Positions 44,189 to 54,400 of a DNA stretch of 64,000 nt are shown piece after piece. The stretch covers positions 124,001 to 188,000 of the forward strand of contig NZ_JACSZV010000006.1 of the NCBI RefSeq assembly GCF_014472415.1, read 5' to 3'. The notes beneath the pieces are model-generated. The model made no database searches, was not told the DNA's origin, and saw only the letters and a program-made list of their open reading frames with translations. This stretch comes from Pseudomonas sp. N40(2020). GTDB taxonomy: Bacteria; Pseudomonadota; Gammaproteobacteria; Pseudomonadales; Pseudomonadaceae. Positions within the stretch are counted from its first letter, which is position 1; each line of letters opens with the position of its first letter. The translations under genes and the position numbers were made by a program.

Positions 44189-45004
44189 TCAGGCATCCAG
44201 TAGGGCGCGGGAAATGGTTTGCAGTTTACGGGTGAGCGGGCCAACCGGCCAGCTCAGTGCAGCGTAGGCACGTACCGGCCAGACGCCATAGACGCTGTTG
44301 CAGACAAACACTTCATCGGCCCATTGCAGTTGATCAAGGCTGATGTCGGCGATTTGAGTGGGGATGGCCAATGACTCGGCCTGAAACAATATTTCTGCGC
44401 GCATCACACCAGCGACACCGCAACGCTTCAGATCGGGCGTGACCAATACACCGTCACGCACCAGAAACAGATTGCTGAAAACACCTTCAATGACCCGACC
44501 AGCCTGATCGAGCATCAAGCCTTCGGCGTGTTCGCTGTCTTGCCATTCGGCGCGAGCGAGCACTTGTTCCAGTCGATTGAGGTGTTTGAGTCCAGCCAGC
44601 AAAGGTTGTTTGGACAATCGCGTGCTGCACGGAAACAGGCGAACGCCCTGTTCGGCATGGACGGCGGGATAAGCGGCGGGTGGGTTGCCTTGCAGAATGC
44701 GTCGGCCCGGCGCCGCGGGATCGGGCGCATAACCGCGCAAACCGTCGCCACGGGTGAGGATGAGCTTGAGCACGCCCTCGCTCATCGCTGCCGCGTAGCT
44801 CAGCAGCTCCTGGCGAATCAGTTCGATATCGGCCTCGATGGCCAGACGCGTGCAGCCATCGGCCAATCGCATCAGGTGTCGATCCAGCAATAACGGTTGG
44901 CCGCCACGCACGGCAATGGTCTCGAACAGACCATCGCCGTAAGCCAGGCCGCGATCTTTCAGCGACAGAGCGTCAGCCGGTTGACCGTCGACCCAGCTGT
45001 CCAT
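44189..45004 (-). CDS. pabC: Aminodeoxychorismate lyase
   Basis: A 271-residue fold-type IV PLP enzyme: LAYGDGLFETIAVRGGQPLL, the lysine-containing LLAGLKHLNRLEQVLARAEW, and VFSNLFLVRDGVLVTPDLKR. It makes p-aminobenzoate for folate. Its start codon overlaps the fabF stop (ATGA). Confidence 0.95.
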   Translation of the reverse strand: MDSWVDGQPADALSLKDRGLAYGDGLFETIAVRGGQPLLLDRHLMRLADGCTRLAIEADIELIRQELLSYAAAMSEGVLKLILTRGDGLRGYAPDPAAPGRRILQGNPPAAYPAVHAEQGVRLFPCSTRLSKQPLLAGLKHLNRLEQVLARAEWQDSEHAEGLMLDQAGRVIEGVFSNLFLVRDGVLVTPDLKRCGVAGVMRAEILFQAESLAIPTQIADISLDQLQWADEVFVCNSVYGVWPVRAYAALSWPVGPLTRKLQTISRALLDA

Positions 45005-46248
45005 CAGCCCGCGAACCGACGGAACGCCAAGGTGCCGTTGGTGCCGCCAAAACCGAAGGAGTTGGAGAGCACGACATCGATGTCCATGTTGCGCGCGGTG
45101 TGCGGCACAAAATCGAGATCACAGCCCTCATCAGGCTCTTCGAGGTTGATGGTCGGTGGTGCCACCTGACTGTTGATCGCCAGTACGCTGAAGATCGCCT
45201 CGACTGCGCCCGCCGCACCCAACAGGTGACCTGTCATGGACTTAGTCGAACTGACCGCCAGCTTGTAGGCGTGATCGCCAAACACCGACTTGATCGCGTT
45301 GGCTTCGGCGAGGTCGCCGGCCGAGGTCGAAGTACCGTGCGCGTTGATGTATTGCACTTGATCGGCGTTGATTTTTGCATCGCGCAGCGCATTGGTGATG
45401 CAACGAGCCGCACCGGCGCCATCGGCGGGGGGCGAAGTCATGTGGAACGCATCGCCACTGGTGCCAAAACCGATCAGCTCGGCGTAGATGGTCGCGCCGC
45501 GCGCCTTGGCGTGCTCGAGTTCTTCGAGCACCAGAGCACCGGCACCGTCGGACAACACAAAGCCGTCACGGCCCTTGTCCCACGGACGACTGGCGCGAGT
45601 TGGCTCGTCGTTGCGGGTCGACAGCGCACGGGATGCGCCGAAGCCACCCATACCCAGACCGCACGCGGCCATTTCGGCGCCGCCGGCGATCATCACGTCG
45701 GCTTCGTCGTACATGATGTTGCGCGCTGCCATGCCGATGCAGTGCGTACCAGTGGTACACGCTGTGGCGATGGCGTAGTTAGGCCCCTGTGCACCCAGAT
45801 GGATGGACAGGAAACCGGAAATCATATTGATGATCGAGCCTGGCACGAAGAATGGAGAAATTCGACGCGGGCCCGTCTCATGCAGAGTACGGCTGGTTTC
45901 TTCGATGTTGGTCAGACCGCCGATCCCCGAGCCCATGGCCACGCCAATGCGTTCACGGTTGGCGTCAGTGACTTCCAGACCGGCATTGCGTACGGCTTGA
46001 AAGCCCGCCGCGAGACCGTACTGAATGAACAGATCGAGCTTGCGCGCTTCCTTGACCGACAGGTATTCCTCGACATTGAAGCCCTTCACCGAGCCGCCAA
46101 AGCGGGTGGAATAGGCAGAAAGGTCGGTGTGTTCGATCAGACCAATGCCACTGCGGCCAGCCAGAATGCCCTGCCAACTGCTCGGCACATCCGTGCCCAG
46201 TGGCGACAACATACCCATACCGGTGACTACGACGCGTCTACGCGACAC
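45004..46248 (-). CDS. fabF: 3-oxoacyl-ACP synthase II
   Basis: A 414-residue protein. The start is a GTG (46248) with AAGGAG 8 nt upstream; the in-frame ATG at 46281 adds atypical residues. The catalytic triad Cys-His-His is seen in [38 protein letters not shown] and [20 protein letters not shown]. It elongates acyl-ACP in fatty-acid synthesis. Confidence 0.97.
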   Translation of the reverse strand: MSRRRVVVTGMGMLSPLGTDVPSSWQGILAGRSGIGLIEHTDLSAYSTRFGGSVKGFNVEEYLSVKEARKLDLFIQYGLAAGFQAVRNAGLEVTDANRERIGVAMGSGIGGLTNIEETSRTLHETGPRRISPFFVPGSIINMISGFLSIHLGAQGPNYAIATACTTGTHCIGMAARNIMYDEADVMIAGGAEMAACGLGMGGFGASRALSTRNDEPTRASRPWDKGRDGFVLSDGAGALVLEELEHAKARGATIYAELIGFGTSGDAFHMTSPPADGAGAARCITNALRDAKINADQVQYINAHGTSTSAGDLAEANAIKSVFGDHAYKLAVSSTKSMTGHLLGAAGAVEAIFSVLAINSQVAPPTINLEEPDEGCDLDFVPHTARNMDIDVVLSNSFGFGGTNGTLAFRRFAG

Positions 46249-46292
46249 AGCACTCTCCTTTTTCAAATGACGATTTTGCATCAGGCCTAAAG

Positions 46293-46327
46293 AAAAAACC
46301 GCACGCCATGATGGCAGTGCGGTTTTT
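46293..46327 (-). terminator. Terminator after acpP
   Basis: On the minus strand AAAAACCGCACTGCC...GGCGTGCGGTTTTTT. It is 30-64 bp past the acpP stop and before fabF, so it probably attenuates read-through and explains the high, separate acpP message seen in related bacteria. Confidence 0.85.
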
Positions 46328-46356
46328 CCATGACAGCAAGCAACGATTACAAGCTA

Positions 46357-46593
46357 TTAAGCCTGGTGGTTAGTAACGTAATCGATTGCAGCTTGTACAG
46401 TAGTGATCTTCTCAGCTTCTTCGTCAGGGATTTCGGTCTCGAATTCCTCTTCCAGAGCCATCACCAGCTCAACGGTGTCAAGGGAGTCGGCACCCAGGTC
46501 TTCTACGAAGGAAGCGGTGTTGACCACTTCTTCTTCTTTAACACCCAGTTGCTCGGCAACGATTTTCTTGACGCGCTCTTCGATGGTGCTCAT
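46357..46593 (-). CDS. acpP: Acyl carrier protein
   Basis: A 78-residue acidic protein with the phosphopantetheine serine in [20 protein letters not shown]. It carries fatty acyl chains. It has its own promoter and terminator inside the fab cluster. Confidence 0.98.
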   Translation of the reverse strand: MSTIEERVKKIVAEQLGVKEEEVVNTASFVEDLGADSLDTVELVMALEEEFETEIPDEEAEKITTVQAAIDYVTNHQA

Positions 46594-46645
46594 ACCTTGT
46601 TTTCACTCCTAATGGACAAATTCAGGCAGCTGGCCAGTGGGTAAG

Positions 46646-46673
46646 TGTATAGAAAGACTTTTCAGCTTTTCAA
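46646..46673 (-). promoter_or_regulatory. acpP promoter
   Basis: Minus strand: -35 TTGAAA (46668-46673), 16-bp spacer, -10 TATACA (46646-46651), about 50 bp upstream of the acpP start. Confidence 0.6.
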
Positions 46674-46789
46674 CTGAAAGCTTCACTCCTCAAACCCTGC
46701 GACCCTCTGCCTATAAATAGATTGCAGCTTTATAACGGATTTTAGACAGCTCGTATGACATTTTTTTGAAGCAATCCGTCACATTTTAC

Positions 46790-47530
46790 TTACATGTACA
46801 TCCCACCGTTCACCGGGATTGTAGCCCCAGTAACGTATGCCGCACCGTCGGATGCAAGAAAAGCGACCACAGACGCGATCTCTTGAGCTTGTCCCAGACG
46901 ACCCAGCGGAATCTGCGTCTGCAAGGCTTCACGCTGTGCTTCAGGCAGCTCGCGGGTCATATCGGTGTCGATAAACCCTGGGGTTACCGAGTTGACCGTA
47001 ATCGAACGCGAACCGACTTCACGCGCCATTGCACGGCTGAAACCTTCCAGACCGGCCTTGGCGGCTGCATAGTTTACTTGGCCTGCGTTGCCCATGGCAC
47101 CCACCACCGAGCCAATACTGATAATTCGACCCCAACGCGCCTTGGTCATGCCGCGCAGAACGCCCTTGGACAGGCGATATAGACTGTTCAGGTTGGTATC
47201 GATCACGTCGTACCATTCATCGTCTTTCATGCGCATCATCAGGTTATCGCGGGTGATACCGGCATTATTGACCAGAATCGCCGGCGCACCGAACTGTTCC
47301 TGAATGCTCGCGATCACCTTGCTGACCGACTCGTCACTGGTCACGTTCAGTTCCAGACCGGTGCCCTGAATGCCGTGCTCTTTCAGAGTGGCGGCAATCG
47401 CCTCGGCACCCTTGGCAGAGGTCGCGGTGCCAACAACGATGGCGCCCTGACGACCCAGTTCCAGTGCGATAGCCTGGCCGATACCGCGGCTTGCACCGGT
47501 TACCAGTGCAACTTTACCTTGCAGACTCAT
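46790..47530 (-). CDS. fabG: 3-oxoacyl-ACP reductase
   Basis: A 246-residue SDR protein from the ATG at 47530 (CAGGAGAAGCTTGC upstream). NADP motif VALVTGASRGIGQAIALELG, NNAGITRDNLMMRMKDDEW, catalytic Tyr and Lys in QVNYAAAKAGLEGFSRAMAR. It reduces 3-oxoacyl-ACP. Confidence 0.97.
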   Translation of the reverse strand: MSLQGKVALVTGASRGIGQAIALELGRQGAIVVGTATSAKGAEAIAATLKEHGIQGTGLELNVTSDESVSKVIASIQEQFGAPAILVNNAGITRDNLMMRMKDDEWYDVIDTNLNSLYRLSKGVLRGMTKARWGRIISIGSVVGAMGNAGQVNYAAAKAGLEGFSRAMAREVGSRSITVNSVTPGFIDTDMTRELPEAQREALQTQIPLGRLGQAQEIASVVAFLASDGAAYVTGATIPVNGGMYM

Positions 47531-47546
47531 GCAAGCTTCTCCTGAT

Positions 47547-48485
47547 TCAGGCTTGCGCTGCGCGAGCGGCAGCGAAAGCGTCTGGGGTATTGAGGTTGGA
47601 AGTCGCAACGCCTTCGGCGCAACGTTTGTTCAGACCGGCCAGCACTTTGCCCGGACCGCATTCGACCAGATTGGTCGCGCCCTTCGCGGCCAGAGTCTGT
47701 ACCGACTCGACCCAGCGAACCGGCTTGTACAGTTGTTCGAGCAGATCACGCTTGAGGGTTTCCAGATCGGCCGGCACTTGCGCGCTGACGTTCTGCACCA
47801 CCGGGATCTGCGGCACCTGCCAGTCGATGGCGGCGATGGATTCGGCAAAGCGCTCGGCAGCCGGACGCATCAGTTCGCAGTGCGACGGCACGCTCACCGG
47901 CAGCGGCATGGCGCGCTTGGCGCCACGGGCCTTGCAACCTTCGATGGCACGCTCAACGGCAGCCTTGGCACCGGCAATCACGACCTGGCCAGGCGAGTTG
48001 AAGTTGACGGCACTGACGACTTCGCCTTGTGCCGCTTCGGCGCAGGCAGCCAGCACATCGGCATCTTCCAGACCGAGAATGGCAGCCATGCCGCCCTGCC
48101 CGGCCGGAACAGCTTCCTGCATCAGTTGACCACGGCGCTCGACGAGTTTCACCGCGTCAGCCAGCGTCAGACTGCCAGCAGCAACCAGGGCGCTGTATTC
48201 ACCCAGGCTGTGACCGGCAACAAAGGCCGGACGCGCACCACCTTCAGCCAGCCACAGACGCCACAGGGCGATCGAGGCGGTCAGAATGGCCGGTTGGGTT
48301 TTATCGGTTTGATTGAGCAGCTCTTCCGGACCCTGCTGGGTCAGTGCCCACAGGTCATAGCCCAGAGCATCGGATGCTTCTTTGAAAGTTTCGAGGATCA
48401 GCGGATGTTGCGCGCCCAGCTCGGCCAGCATGCCGAGGGACTGCGAACCCTGTCCTGGAAAGACGAATGCGAGGGAAGCAGACAT
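47547..48485 (-). CDS. fabD: Malonyl-CoA:ACP transacylase
   Basis: A 312-residue protein: AFVFPGQGSQSLGMLAELGA, active Ser in VAGHSLGEYSALVAAGSLTL, and SVPSHCELMRPAAERFAES with the histidine. It supplies malonyl-ACP. Confidence 0.97.
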   Translation of the reverse strand: MSASLAFVFPGQGSQSLGMLAELGAQHPLILETFKEASDALGYDLWALTQQGPEELLNQTDKTQPAILTASIALWRLWLAEGGARPAFVAGHSLGEYSALVAAGSLTLADAVKLVERRGQLMQEAVPAGQGGMAAILGLEDADVLAACAEAAQGEVVSAVNFNSPGQVVIAGAKAAVERAIEGCKARGAKRAMPLPVSVPSHCELMRPAAERFAESIAAIDWQVPQIPVVQNVSAQVPADLETLKRDLLEQLYKPVRWVESVQTLAAKGATNLVECGPGKVLAGLNKRCAEGVATSNLNTPDAFAAARAAQA

Positions 48486-48608
48486 GTAACAAGCCCCTAA
48501 TGATCTTGTCGTCGGAGAATGACGCCCCGCTTGGGGACGCAAGAAACTGACAGTTGGATGGCCCTTTGAACCGAGCGGTCACATTTAAGCATTGTCCGAC
48601 GAAAACGC

Positions 48609-49619
48609 CTAAGACAACAAATCCTCCAGACGACCGTGGAGGCGCTCGGGAAGATTCTCCTGAATCTCGATCAGGGCACGGGAAATCGCACTCTGAAAGC
48701 CCTGAACCCCAGCCGAACCGTGACTTTTCACCACGATACCCTGCAAGCCGAGGAAGCTTGCGCCATTATGTCGCGCCGGCGCCAGATCAGCCTGCAACCG
48801 CTTCATCAGCGGCAACGCCAGGGCACCGACAGCGCGGGAGGCAAGATTCTTTTTGAACAGCGCCTCGATGCGCGCAGCAATCATCGTCGCCAGGCCTTCA
48901 CTGGACTTGAGCAGGATATTCCCGACAAATCCATCGCAGACCACGACGTCCGCTTCGCCACGATACAACCCGTCACCTTCGACGAAACCGATGTAATTGA
49001 TGCCTCGGGCAGCCTGGAGCAGAGTCGCAGCCAGCTTGACTTGCTGATTGCCTTTGATGTCCTCGGTGCCGATATTCAGCAACGCCACGCGTGGACGGGC
49101 AATACCGAGCGTCTGCGCGGCCACCGACCCCATCACCGCAAACTGCAAAAGGTGCTCTGCGCTGCAATCTACGTTGGCGCCCAGGTCGAGTAACTGGCAA
49201 TAACCTTTCTGAGTGGGGATAGCAGCAACCATCGCCGGCCGGTCGATGCCGGGCAACGTCTTGAGTACAAATCGTGACAAAGCCATCAGCGCACCGGTAT
49301 TGCCGGCACTGACGCAGGCCTGGGCCTTGCCATCGCGCACCAGCTCAAGGGCGACACGCATCGACGAATCGGGCTTGCCACGCAAGGCCTGAGTCGGCTT
49401 TTCGTCCATCGTGATGACCTCGGACGCCGGAAAAATCGTCAGGCGCGCGCGATCGGCAGCCGATTGGCCGTTGATCAATTCTTCAAGAAGGGAGGGTTGA
49501 CCGACGAGGGTCAGGTGCAGCGAGGGCGTAGCAGACAGGCAAGCAAGGCTGGCCTGAACAATGCTGCGGGGACCGAAGTCCCCGCCCATTGCGTCAATCG
49601 CGATGACTTGAGCGGACAA
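48609..49619 (-). CDS. plsX: Phosphate acyltransferase
   Basis: A 336-residue protein starting [20 protein letters not shown], with [20 protein letters not shown] and [20 protein letters not shown]. It makes acyl-phosphate for phospholipid synthesis. It lies 4 bp after rpmF. Confidence 0.97.
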   Translation of the reverse strand: MSAQVIAIDAMGGDFGPRSIVQASLACLSATPSLHLTLVGQPSLLEELINGQSAADRARLTIFPASEVITMDEKPTQALRGKPDSSMRVALELVRDGKAQACVSAGNTGALMALSRFVLKTLPGIDRPAMVAAIPTQKGYCQLLDLGANVDCSAEHLLQFAVMGSVAAQTLGIARPRVALLNIGTEDIKGNQQVKLAATLLQAARGINYIGFVEGDGLYRGEADVVVCDGFVGNILLKSSEGLATMIAARIEALFKKNLASRAVGALALPLMKRLQADLAPARHNGASFLGLQGIVVKSHGSAGVQGFQSAISRALIEIQENLPERLHGRLEDLLS

Positions 49620-49623
49620 GTGA

Positions 49624-49806
49624 TTACTCGTCAGCGCCCTTGTCGATCACTTTACGGCCACGGTATACGCCTTCTGGCGATACGTGGTGACGCAGGTGAA
49701 CTTCACCAGTGGTTTTTTCTACAGACAGGGTGCTAGCCTCGAGAGCGTCGTGCGAACGGCGCATGTCACGGGCAGAGCGGGATTTTTTGTTCTGCTGAAC
49801 AGCCAT
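49624..49806 (-). CDS. rpmF: 50S ribosomal protein L32
   Basis: A 60-residue basic protein, [20 protein letters not shown] at the start and [19 protein letters not shown] at the end. No zinc cysteines are visible in it. Conserved order yceD-rpmF-plsX. Confidence 0.97.
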
Positions 49807-49819
49807 AATTGATTAACTC

Positions 49820-50347
49820 CTAAACGTTTGGGTCACGCTTTAACTGCGCCAATACACTGAACGGGTTGGACCGCGTTACCTCGTCCTCGCTCGGTTCGGG
49901 CTCATCTGCTCCCGCCGGCTGCTGGCATTCTTCCGGATGATGAGCAGGCACAATGGGCAAAGCGAGCAAAAGCTCTTCCTCGACCAGTGACTGCAGATCC
50001 AATGGATCTTCGCCCAGTTCCAGCACGTCATAACCTTTCGGTAACGACTGGGTATTCGCACCCTCCTTCACTACAGCGTAACTGCATTCGCTGTGGATCG
50101 GCAGGGTGACCAGCTCAAGACAACGCTGGCAAACCATTTTGACTTCGGTGTCGATAAAGCTGTGGATTACCACAGATTTACGTTCATCTCGTTCAAAAAC
50201 GAATTTCGCCTGCACCGTACCGACATTGTCGGAAAGCGGGTCGCAGAGTCTCTTCAAATCGGCCAGCAGCAGTTCACCTTGAAGGGTGGTGCCACGGTCA
50301 GCCAATTTGCGCGGGTCAACGTGAGGTGGAATCGGGTCATTCAACAT
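49820..50347 (-). CDS. yceD: YceD/DUF177 family protein (23S rRNA accumulation protein)
   Basis: A 175-residue acidic protein from the ATG at 50347. Family features: PPHVDPRKLADRGTTLQGEL and VCQRCLELVTLPIHSECSYA. The E. coli and plant homologue is tied to 23S rRNA accumulation. It is adjacent to rpmF and divergent from maf. Confidence 0.9.
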   Translation of the reverse strand: MLNDPIPPHVDPRKLADRGTTLQGELLLADLKRLCDPLSDNVGTVQAKFVFERDERKSVVIHSFIDTEVKMVCQRCLELVTLPIHSECSYAVVKEGANTQSLPKGYDVLELGEDPLDLQSLVEEELLLALPIVPAHHPEECQQPAGADEPEPSEDEVTRSNPFSVLAQLKRDPNV

Positions 50348-50452
50348 AGGCGCAGCATTATAGGGATGCACCCACCCATGTCAAAGGAAATTGTGCCCTG
50401 TCCGTCACTTGCGTGCCTCCGCTAGAATCCGCACCTGCCTCAGGAGACGCGA

Positions 50453-51031
50453 ATGCTGCCTTTATTACTCGCTTCAAGCTCGACTTATCGCCGCGAATTA
50501 CTCGCCCGCCTGCACCTGCCGTTCGCCTGCAGTTCGCCAGACATCGATGAAAGTCACCGCCCCGGCGAATCGGCAATCGACCTGGTCAAACGCCTCGCCG
50601 AACAAAAAGCCCGCGCACTTGCCGACCGCCATCCCGCTCATCTGATTATCGGCTCAGACCAGGTGGCCGTCCTCGGCGCTCAGATCATCGGCAAGCCGCA
50701 CACCTTCGAGAAGGCCCGCGATCAACTGTTGGCTGCCAGCGGCGCCAGCGTGACCTTCCTGACCGGCCTGGCCCTTCTCAATAGCCAGACCGGCCAATGT
50801 CAGGTCGATTGCGTGCCATTCACCGTACACATGCGCCAACTCGACATGGCTCGCATCGAGCGCTACCTGCGCATCGAACAGCCTTACGACTGCGCAGGCA
50901 GCTTCAAGGCCGAAGGCCTCGGCGTGAGCCTGTTCCAGTCCACTGAAGGCCCGGACGCCACCAGCCTGATCGGCCTGCCGCTGATTCGCCTGATCGACAT
51001 GCTGCTGGTCGAGGGCGTGCAAATCCCATGA
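50453..51031 (+). CDS. Maf-family nucleotide pyrophosphatase
   Basis: A 192-residue protein: LLLASSSTYRRELLARLHLP, LIIGSDQVAVLGAQIIGKPH and EGPDATSLIGLPLIRLIDML. It corresponds to the E. coli YceF group that degrades m7GTP; dTTP/UTP activity of other Maf groups cannot be excluded without residue-level comparison. Transcribed opposite to the rest of the block. Confidence 0.92.
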   Translation: MLPLLLASSSTYRRELLARLHLPFACSSPDIDESHRPGESAIDLVKRLAEQKARALADRHPAHLIIGSDQVAVLGAQIIGKPHTFEKARDQLLAASGASVTFLTGLALLNSQTGQCQVDCVPFTVHMRQLDMARIERYLRIEQPYDCAGSFKAEGLGVSLFQSTEGPDATSLIGLPLIRLIDMLLVEGVQIP

Positions 51032-51034
51032 CCA

Positions 51035-51066
51035 CAAAAAACCGGCCATCAAGGCCGGTTTTTTTA
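51035..51066. terminator. Bidirectional terminator between maf and sppA
   Basis: AAAAAACCGGCC-ATCAA-GGCCGGTTTTTTT gives T runs in both directions, between convergent genes. Confidence 0.9.
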
Positions 51067-51078
51067 TGCATCGACAAC

Positions 51079-52068
51079 TCAGCGCAACGAAGGCCCGTGG
51101 AAACCCATCCACATCGCCAACTGCTCAGCCACGCTGGCACCAAGCTTCTTCGAGAAACGGTCGAACGGTGATTCCTGAACAGTGAAATCCACCAGCTCTT
51201 TCTCGCCGATCACGTCACGCGCCACGGAACTGGCATTACCCAAGCCATCAATCAGCCCAAGCGGCAGTGCTTGCTCGCCCGACCAGACCAGCCCTGAGAA
51301 TAGCTCCGGATGCTCTTTGTCCTTCAGACGGTCGCCACGGCCTTGCTTGACGCTATTGATGAACTGCTTGTGCGTAGTGTCCAGCACGCTTTGCCAGAAC
51401 GCAGTTTCTTCAGGCTTCTGTGGCTGGAACGGATCAAGGAACGACTTGTGCTCGCCGGACGTGTACGTACGACGCTCGACACCCAGCTTCTCCATGGTCC
51501 CGACAAAGCCATAACCCGCCGCCGTCACACCAATGGAGCCAACCAGACTCGCTTTGTCGGCATAGATCTGATCCGCCGCGCTGGCGATGTAATACGCACC
51601 CGACGCGCCGAGATCGGAGATCACCGCATACAACTTGGTATCCGGATGCAGCGCTCGCAGGCGTTTGATCTCGTCATACACATAACCCGACTGCACCGGA
51701 CTGCCGCCCGGGCTGTTGATCCGCAGGATGACACCCTTGACCTTCTTGTCTTCGAATGCAGCACGCAGGCTACCGACAATATTGTCGGCACTGGCCGGCT
51801 CCTTGTCGGCGATCACGCCGGTGACGTCGATCAGCGCGGTGTAGTTCTCGCCGCGAGTCGCGCTTTTTTCCATGTCCATCAGCGGCGTGAACAGGATCAG
51901 CGCAACAAACAGATAAACAAACGTCAGCAGCTTGAAGAAAATTCCCCAACGCCGCGAGCGCCGCTGCTCCTGCACACCTGCCAGAAGGGTCTTCTCCAAC
52001 AGCTTCCAGCTTTTCTCGTCACCGCCGTCGACACTTGCCTTGGCCGGTGCTTTCCATTCGTCGGTCAT
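51079..52068 (-). CDS. sppA: Signal peptide peptidase SppA
   Basis: A 329-residue protein from the ATG at 52068 (a GTG at 52077 is an alternative). One membrane segment (KLLTFVYLFVALILFTPL) at about residue 45, then the S49 peptidase domain with ILRINSPGGSPVQSGYVYDE and the nucleophile-bearing AVISDLGASGAYYIASAADQ. It digests cleaved signal peptides in the inner membrane. Confidence 0.94.
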   Translation of the reverse strand: MTDEWKAPAKASVDGGDEKSWKLLEKTLLAGVQEQRRSRRWGIFFKLLTFVYLFVALILFTPLMDMEKSATRGENYTALIDVTGVIADKEPASADNIVGSLRAAFEDKKVKGVILRINSPGGSPVQSGYVYDEIKRLRALHPDTKLYAVISDLGASGAYYIASAADQIYADKASLVGSIGVTAAGYGFVGTMEKLGVERRTYTSGEHKSFLDPFQPQKPEETAFWQSVLDTTHKQFINSVKQGRGDRLKDKEHPELFSGLVWSGEQALPLGLIDGLGNASSVARDVIGEKELVDFTVQESPFDRFSKKLGASVAEQLAMWMGFHGPSLR

Positions 52069-52092
52069 GCCATCCACCCCAGCAAAAACGTA

Positions 52093-52755
52093 TTAAGCCT
52101 GCTTCCCCAGCCAGGCATGCAATTCGGAAAAACGGTCGATCGACAGGCGCGGTTCAAATAGCTTCAACGCCTCGATCGATTGCGCGCCATAGCTGACCGC
52201 TACCGAGCCCATCCCTGCGTTGCGCGCCATTTCGAGATCGAAGGACGAATCCCCGACCATTAGCGCCTCCTCGGGACGTACGCCGCAATGGGCGAGAATC
52301 TGCTCAAGCATCAGAGGGTGCGGCTTGCTGGCAGTTTCATCGGCAGCGCGGGTGATATCGAAATAATCTTCCCAGCCGTGCGCCTTGAGTACGCGATCCA
52401 GCCCGCGACGGGCCTTACCAGTCGCGACAGCCAAGTGATAGCCATCATCGCGAAACGAGGCCATCGACTCGACAACACCTTCGAACAACGGCGAAGGTAC
52501 GGCCTCCGCGGCGATGTAGTGCTCAGCGTAAAACTCACGGAATGCAATCAGCTCGGCATCGCCGATCTCGGGATACAGCGTGCGTATCGCCTCCGGCAAG
52601 CCCAAACCAATAATGCCTTTGACGGCAAAATCGTCACGCAACTGAAAACCGGAACGTTCGGACGCAACGTGCATCGCCTCGACAATCCGACCAATGGAAT
52701 CAGCCAGCGTGCCGTCCCAATCAAAAATCAGCAATTTGTAATCAGGGTGCTGCAC
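52093..52755 (-). CDS. HAD-IA family hydrolase
   Basis: A 220-residue protein with DxD motif [40 protein letters not shown] and [20 protein letters not shown]. It resembles phosphoglycolate phosphatase-like HADs; the P. aeruginosa counterpart next to rluC is uncharacterised. It overlaps rluC by 14 bp. Confidence 0.93.
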   Translation of the reverse strand: MQHPDYKLLIFDWDGTLADSIGRIVEAMHVASERSGFQLRDDFAVKGIIGLGLPEAIRTLYPEIGDAELIAFREFYAEHYIAAEAVPSPLFEGVVESMASFRDDGYHLAVATGKARRGLDRVLKAHGWEDYFDITRAADETASKPHPLMLEQILAHCGVRPEEALMVGDSSFDLEMARNAGMGSVAVSYGAQSIEALKLFEPRLSIDRFSELHAWLGKQA

Positions 52756-53701
52756 TCAGGCGCTCCACAGTTTTGGCCCACATCTCATCGACCGGGGCCT
52801 GCAAGGTCAGCTTGCCGCCATCGGGCAGGGGCACGGTCAGCATGTAAGCGTGCAGGAACAGGCGCTTGCCGCCCAGATCACGGATTTCCTTGGTGAAGTC
52901 GTCATCGCCGTACTTGCTGTCACCGGCAATGCAATGCCCGGCGTGCAAGGTATGGACGCGAATCTGGTGGGTACGCCCGGTAACAGGCTTGGCCTCGACC
53001 ATAGTGGCGAAATCGCCGAAGCGGCGCAGCACCTTGAACACGGTCAGGGCTTCTTTGCCTTCATCGTTGACTTCGACCATGCGCTCGCCGGAGCGCAGAT
53101 TGCTCTTGAGCAACGGCGCACTGACCTGCTTGATCGAGGTCGCCCAGTTACCGCGAACCAGCGCCATGTAGCGTTTATCGACGCCATCGCCACGCAGTTT
53201 TTCGTGCAAGTGACGCAGCATGCTGCGCTTCTTGGCGATCATCAGCAGGCCGGAGGTGTCGCGATCGAGACGGTGAACCAGTTCCAGCTCCTTGGCATCC
53301 GGACGCAACTGACGAAAGGCTTCGATTACGCCGAAATTCAAACCGCTGCCGCCGTGAACCGCAATGCCGGCGGGCTTGTTGATCACGATCAGCGCTTTGT
53401 CTTCGTAGACAATCGAGGCTTCCAGACGCTGCAAAAGGCCTTGGGCCAGAGGCACCGGCTCGTCACGCTCCGGCACGCGAACTGGCGGCACACGCACGAT
53501 ATCGCCGGCCTGCAGCTTGTATTCGGGCTTGATCCGACCTTTGTTCACACGCACTTCGCCTTTGCGCAAAATGCGGTAAATCAAGGTCTTGGGCACGCCT
53601 TTGAGCCGGGCGAGGAGGAAATTGTCGATTCGTTGGCCGGCATACTCCGGCGAGACTTCAAGCAGTTGAACGCCTGGAGTCGAAGGGGCAGTAGTTGTCA
53701 T
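52742..53701 (-). CDS. rluC: 23S rRNA pseudouridine synthase (positions 955/2504/2580 type)
   Basis: A 319-residue protein from the ATG at 53701. It has an S4-like N-terminal domain ([20 protein letters not shown]) and the catalytic Asp in [20 protein letters not shown]. It is followed downstream by the HAD gene, as in other Pseudomonas. Confidence 0.95.
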   Translation of the reverse strand: MTTTAPSTPGVQLLEVSPEYAGQRIDNFLLARLKGVPKTLIYRILRKGEVRVNKGRIKPEYKLQAGDIVRVPPVRVPERDEPVPLAQGLLQRLEASIVYEDKALIVINKPAGIAVHGGSGLNFGVIEAFRQLRPDAKELELVHRLDRDTSGLLMIAKKRSMLRHLHEKLRGDGVDKRYMALVRGNWATSIKQVSAPLLKSNLRSGERMVEVNDEGKEALTVFKVLRRFGDFATMVEAKPVTGRTHQIRVHTLHAGHCIAGDSKYGDDDFTKEIRDLGGKRLFLHAYMLTVPLPDGGKLTLQAPVDEMWAKTVERLSAAP

Positions 53702-53729
53702 GGCGCGGATGATAACAATTTTTATGGAA

Positions 53730-53758
53730 TTGAAGCACTTAATCATTGCTGCTATATT
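53730..53758 (+). promoter_or_regulatory. Probable rne promoter
   Basis: -35 TTGAAG (53730-53735), 17-bp spacer, -10 TATATT (53753-53758), immediately upstream of a 640-bp untranslated stretch that leads into rne. Confidence 0.65.
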
Positions 53759-53764
53759 CGCGAA

Positions 53765-54400
53765 CGCCGCCAAAAGCGGCCTGGACAGCGGCACCACGGT
53801 CAAAAACCGGCCCTGACCAACGCAATTCACCAGGACGCGAGGCCGTCCTACGGGGCTTTCGCTACGTAACGGTGGAGTTTGCAGTTGTAACAAGCGCAGG
53901 TGACATGAGGCCTGAATCACACCGCCGAGCAGAGTTTTAACTCGCCTGGCAGGCAAACATTCAAGGCCAGTTCACAAAGTGCAGTCAACTGCGAATGACC
54001 TCGAGCGAACGCTTCGGAAACACTGCCTAAATTAGCCATGATGCGTGACCTCCCCTTTCGGAGCTCACGGTAAATGCCAACCCGCTGCGGATTCTGCGCG
54101 CGGCAGCACCCGAATTATCAGGGATACGTGTAGGGTGGAGATGCACAACCGCTGGACTGTGTAGCAATAGGCTTTATCAAGACGCTTCATCTCGTCCACA
54201 GCCGCTGGTTGATTCCTCCTCCTGACTGAGTGCTTAAGTAGCCACAGCAAGCAGGACGCGTACGTCGCGGTATCGGCCCAATTGGTCGCACATCGCTGGA
54301 CACGGGAATGGCCAACCACTCCCGACGCACCTGACACCGACCGTGAGAAGTCGTGTGTGCCGAACGCCGTTTCCGGCAGCCCGGAAACCGACGGTACTAC
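53765..54400 (+). ncRNA. Long structured 5' leader of rne (rne-II-type autoregulatory RNA)
   Basis: The 699 bp between rluC and rne hold no gene. From the promoter at 53730 about 636 nt would be transcribed. Close to the end, GTTTCCGG-CAGC-CCGGAAAC (54369-54388) forms a perfect 8-bp hairpin only 12 nt before the rne ATG, and no Shine-Dalgarno is visible between. RNase E binds its own leader in E. coli, and the rne-II motif is a known conserved leader of Pseudomonadaceae rne. The exact rne-II boundary is not placed. Confidence 0.6.

Noticed and set aside
48554..48856. A 100-codon plus-strand frame over the plsX 3' end
   Set aside because: Shadow of plsX with low-complexity Pro/Ser/Arg content.
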